Below are positions 61,343 to 64,000 of a DNA stretch of 64,000 nucleotides, piece after piece; the stretch's first letter is position 1, and each line of letters opens with the position of its first letter. The DNA lies in contig NC_059567.1 in the NCBI RefSeq assembly GCF_905220415.1, forward strand, positions 1,798,001-1,862,000, read 5' to 3'. The DNA is from Colias croceus. Taxonomy: Eukaryota; Arthropoda; Insecta; Lepidoptera; Pieridae. The notes under the pieces are model-generated. The model was given only the letters and a program-made list of their open reading frames with translations, was not told the origin of the DNA and did no database searches. Position numbers and translations under genes: made by a program.

Positions 61343-63431
61343 CCGACCACATTCGTATTGAATCCAAATCTAAATTCAGCTTTTCTTCTGCAACTTGCGT
61401 CTCATGTGGGCGGAATGAAATATATAACTGTACGTCATCTGCATAAATGTGGTACCGACACGATTTTATTCGCGTCACTATGTCTGCACTGTACAGTATA
61501 TATAAGAGGGGCCCCAAAATAGATCCTTGAGGCACTCCTCGTGTTACCGCTTTACATTCAGAGAGCATAGTTCTTCCATCCTCCTCTGCGACGGAAACAG
61601 TCTGAGTACGTGACGATAGGTAGCTATTAAACCACTTTACGGTCAATGAGCTTAAACCGTAATAAGTGAGTTTAGATAGCAGCAAAGGCACGTTAATGGT
61701 TTCAAATGCTCGCGTGTAGTCCAGTAATACCAGGAATGTACCTTTGCCCTCATCTTGAGCCGATAATATATCGTCTACAACGTCCGTTATGGCTGTTGCA
61801 GTACTTTTGTTTTTTCTAAAACCAGACTGACGATCTGGGAGGATATTATTGGTCTCTAAGAACTTCATTAACTGCTTATACACTATTTTTTCAATAACCT
61901 TGGAAAGGCAAGGCAGTATACTTATTGGCCGAAGGTCCTTCAGGACTTGTGGATTATTGATTTTCGGTACAGGACGAACGAGAGCACTTTTCCACAAACC
62001 AGGGAAGATGCCAGTGTTTAGAGATTCATTAATAATATGCGTTAGTATCGGTAAGGTAGAAGGTAAAGTGGATTTAAACATGTCTAAAGATATGTCATCA
62101 ATTCCAATAGCTTGTGACTTTAGTTCCTTTAAAGTGCTAAACACCAATGACTCATTTACGTTCGTAAAATTGAAAATAGCATCACTGTGTCGATTAAATT
62201 CATAATATGTTAATATGGAAAGATGTAATTGGGCTTTACCAGGGACATTTAGAAAGTGGCTATTTAATATATTGGGATTATTGAGATGAGAAGGTAACAA
62301 TGAATCCTTTTTAGAATTGATGGTAACATTGTCTTTTATGTGTTTCCACATGATCTTAGGTTTGTTTGAATTAGAATTAATGTATGAATTAAAGTAAACC
62401 TGTTTTTCACGATTTAAAGCTAAGCTGGTGAAATTTTTTAAATCCTTGTAATAATGTTTGTGTGCATCCTCCTTAGTGAGACGCGCTCTAATTCTAGCCT
62501 CATCGCGTAATTGGAACATTTTTTTAATGTTCTGTGTAATCCAGGGCGGCCGTTTCGTCTTGACGAAAATCCTTTTCTTAGGTGCAAATATATCATAAAG
62601 AGATATGATATATGAAGTCAGCATGTTAACCATTTCATCCACGTTATGAAAAGAGAACAGAAATGACCAATCGATATTATTCAGAGACTGATTAAAGTTA
62701 TCTATATTAATGTTCGCTATAGGCCTGAAAGTGATAAATTTAGGTTTAGCTTTTTTCTTATAAATATTGAGTGTGCAGGAAACAAAAGCATGGCTGCTGA
62801 GTTCCTCTATGTGGTCTACCGCTAAATTACTCACTGGAACATTTGTGCATATTACCTCTAATAAAGTTTGGTTGAACCGTGTAAAATGTGTCGGCTGTGA
62901 TACTTGTTGCGTTAAATTGACACTTTGAAGAAATTTTTTTAGTTTAATACAGTTTATATGGTCGTCGTCCAAGAGATTGATATTAAAATCCCCTACGAGA
63001 ATAAGGCTGTCACACCACACAAAAGAACCAATAGAATCAGTAAGCGCATCTAGGAACAAATTAATATCCAGCCAGGGAGGGCGGTAAGCAGTACCGACCA
63101 CGATGTTCTCGCCACCTAAGTTAATCTTAAGCCACATCTGTTCCACGCCATGCGCTAGCGGATGTGGTGTAACTCTCACCGACGTACCAATTTTAATATA
63201 AAAACCAACTCCCCCACCTCGAGAACGGAGAGTGAGCGGCCGAGGAACGTGGCGTAACCTGTAGCCCGGCACAACCGGAGCGCGCCCCTCCTCGCCATCC
63301 CTCAGCCAAGTCTCGTTGATAGCCATCACATCTACTTTATGGCGCTCCATTGCCACCAGAAACTCATCATGCCTCGTACCCAAAGAACCAGGATTCAGAA
63401 GACCAACTTTAAATTTATTTTTGTTGTTCAT
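61343..63431 (-). pseudogene. LINE-F ORF2, N-terminal part: endonuclease and most of reverse transcriptase
   Basis: About 696 residues open from the ATG at 63431 to the BEL boundary. Endonuclease: 'LLNPGSLGTRHDEF', 'INETWL', 'RGGGVGFYI', 'TAYRPPW', 'VGDFNINLL', then 'ELSSHAFVS', where the catalytic SDH reads SSH (about residues 212-215). Reverse transcriptase: 'LRPISILPCLS', 'SGFRKNKST', 'LDYTRAFETINV', 'GVPQGSILGPLLY' and YADDVQLY near 662. With 50677-51445 it forms one ORF2 of about 950 residues. Similar to LINE-E. Confidence 0.9.
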
Positions 63432-64000
63432 TGTTATTGCAAATGTATAAATATAAGAAACGCAAATAAATTAAATATAATCTATTATAATAAAACTTTA
63501 AAACGTATACACAAACTATAATACTAGAAGAGACAAGTAGAAGCATTAAAGAAGACATTATTAAGATATTTAATGAATTAAATATAAAAATAAAATGTAA
63601 AATACAAGGGACATAGTCTTTTAAACTCGAGAAACAATTGACACACCTCAATAAATCCGACTGCGTGGAGAATAAAATTATATAAATCGCATAGCAAAAA
63701 GACATCTAGATTTACATATTATTATAACAAATTTTGCGAAATTAAAAACAAATTGTCCCATAATCTTTTGAAAGTGAGTATTTAAGCGAAGCGGTATTTC
63801 GATCTCAAAATTAACTTTATGATGCTCCCTATACTCCCCTTTTTTACAATAATTTAATTCTAATATTAAAAGATAACATTTATTAAATAATATTGAGAAA
63901 CTAAATCTATACATTGAACATAACACTAAACATGTAATATTTTTCATACAATGAGTGTTTAAAAATACAACTAGCCAATAGATGTTTAAATTGAACAATG
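63432..64000. other. AT-rich end of window, no gene seen
   Basis: Upstream of LINE-F ORF2 on its strand, so possibly its 5' UTR or ORF1 end, but I found no ORF1 motif. The longest frames are Leu/Ile/Cys-rich and typical of random AT-rich DNA. Confidence 0.5.

Noticed and set aside
63432..64000. hydrophobic minus-strand frames of about 100 codons
   Set aside because: Composition is that of random AT-rich DNA; no motif and no conserved start.
1..64000. endogenous retrovirus or env gene
   Set aside because: None of the three Gypsy-type elements or the BEL element shows an envelope-like frame with signal and membrane segments between pol and the 3' LTR.
1..64000. tRNA, rRNA or host single-copy gene
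   Set aside because: Both strands were scanned by eye for cloverleaf-like and conserved rRNA blocks and spliced host exons; none was convincing. A tRNA or covariance-model search would be needed to exclude small RNAs.

Overview
The window reads as insect nuclear DNA, most likely from a moth or butterfly. Nearly all of it is transposable elements, and several short non-coding repeats look like ones I recognise from lepidopteran genomes: a SINE-like block at 1386-1885, a 1 kb repeat opening with a 'CGGCAAAGCAAAAGG' block, and TATG/GACA microsatellites. I could not check that impression against a database. No ordinary host gene, tRNA or rRNA was found.

Layout: (a) 0.6-4.3 kb, 5' half of a CR1-type LINE on the minus strand with a 422-bp tandem array upstream of its ORF1. 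(b) 4.5-8.5 kb, a Gypsy LTR element with identical LTRs and a proline-tRNA-type primer site, inserted between two long inverted repeats. (c) 8.5-11.5 kb, a LINE broken by one stop and 3' truncated. (d) 11.5-14.2 kb, a 148-bp satellite split by a LINE 3' end. (e) 14.7-16.3 kb, a Gypsy pol fragment and a small tandem duplication. (f) 16.3-18.8 kb, compact AT-rich intronless genes of microsporidian type, including ribosomal protein S21e and the TFIIH/CAK subunit MAT1 (Tfb3). (g) 18.83-38.71 kb, one DIRS retrotransposon (DIRS-A) inserted in a fourth gene of that type and itself carrying two LINEs; one of those LINEs carries a second DIRS (DIRS-B) and a hairpin element. (h) 38.7-45.9 kb, the microsporidian-type DNA resumes and is folded into a 9.8 kb inverted duplication centred near 40,972. 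(i) 45.9-49.9 kb, a CsRn1-like Gypsy element whose 3' part is replaced by an inverted copy of its own pol. (j) 50.7-63.4 kb, a LINE split by a BEL/Pao element, which is itself split by another LINE.

The most unusual point is (f)-(h). A block of about 5 kb that looks like microsporidian chromosome sits among insect transposons, and one of its genes has been cut in two by DIRS-A. Removing DIRS-A restores the reading frame. The simplest reading is microsporidian DNA captured by an insect chromosome and then colonised by insect transposons. The alternatives are a microsporidian chromosome loaded with host transposons, or a chimeric assembly; the two fold-back structures at (h)/(i) are also the kind of junction that amplification or assembly artefacts produce. 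Long reads across the junctions would decide.
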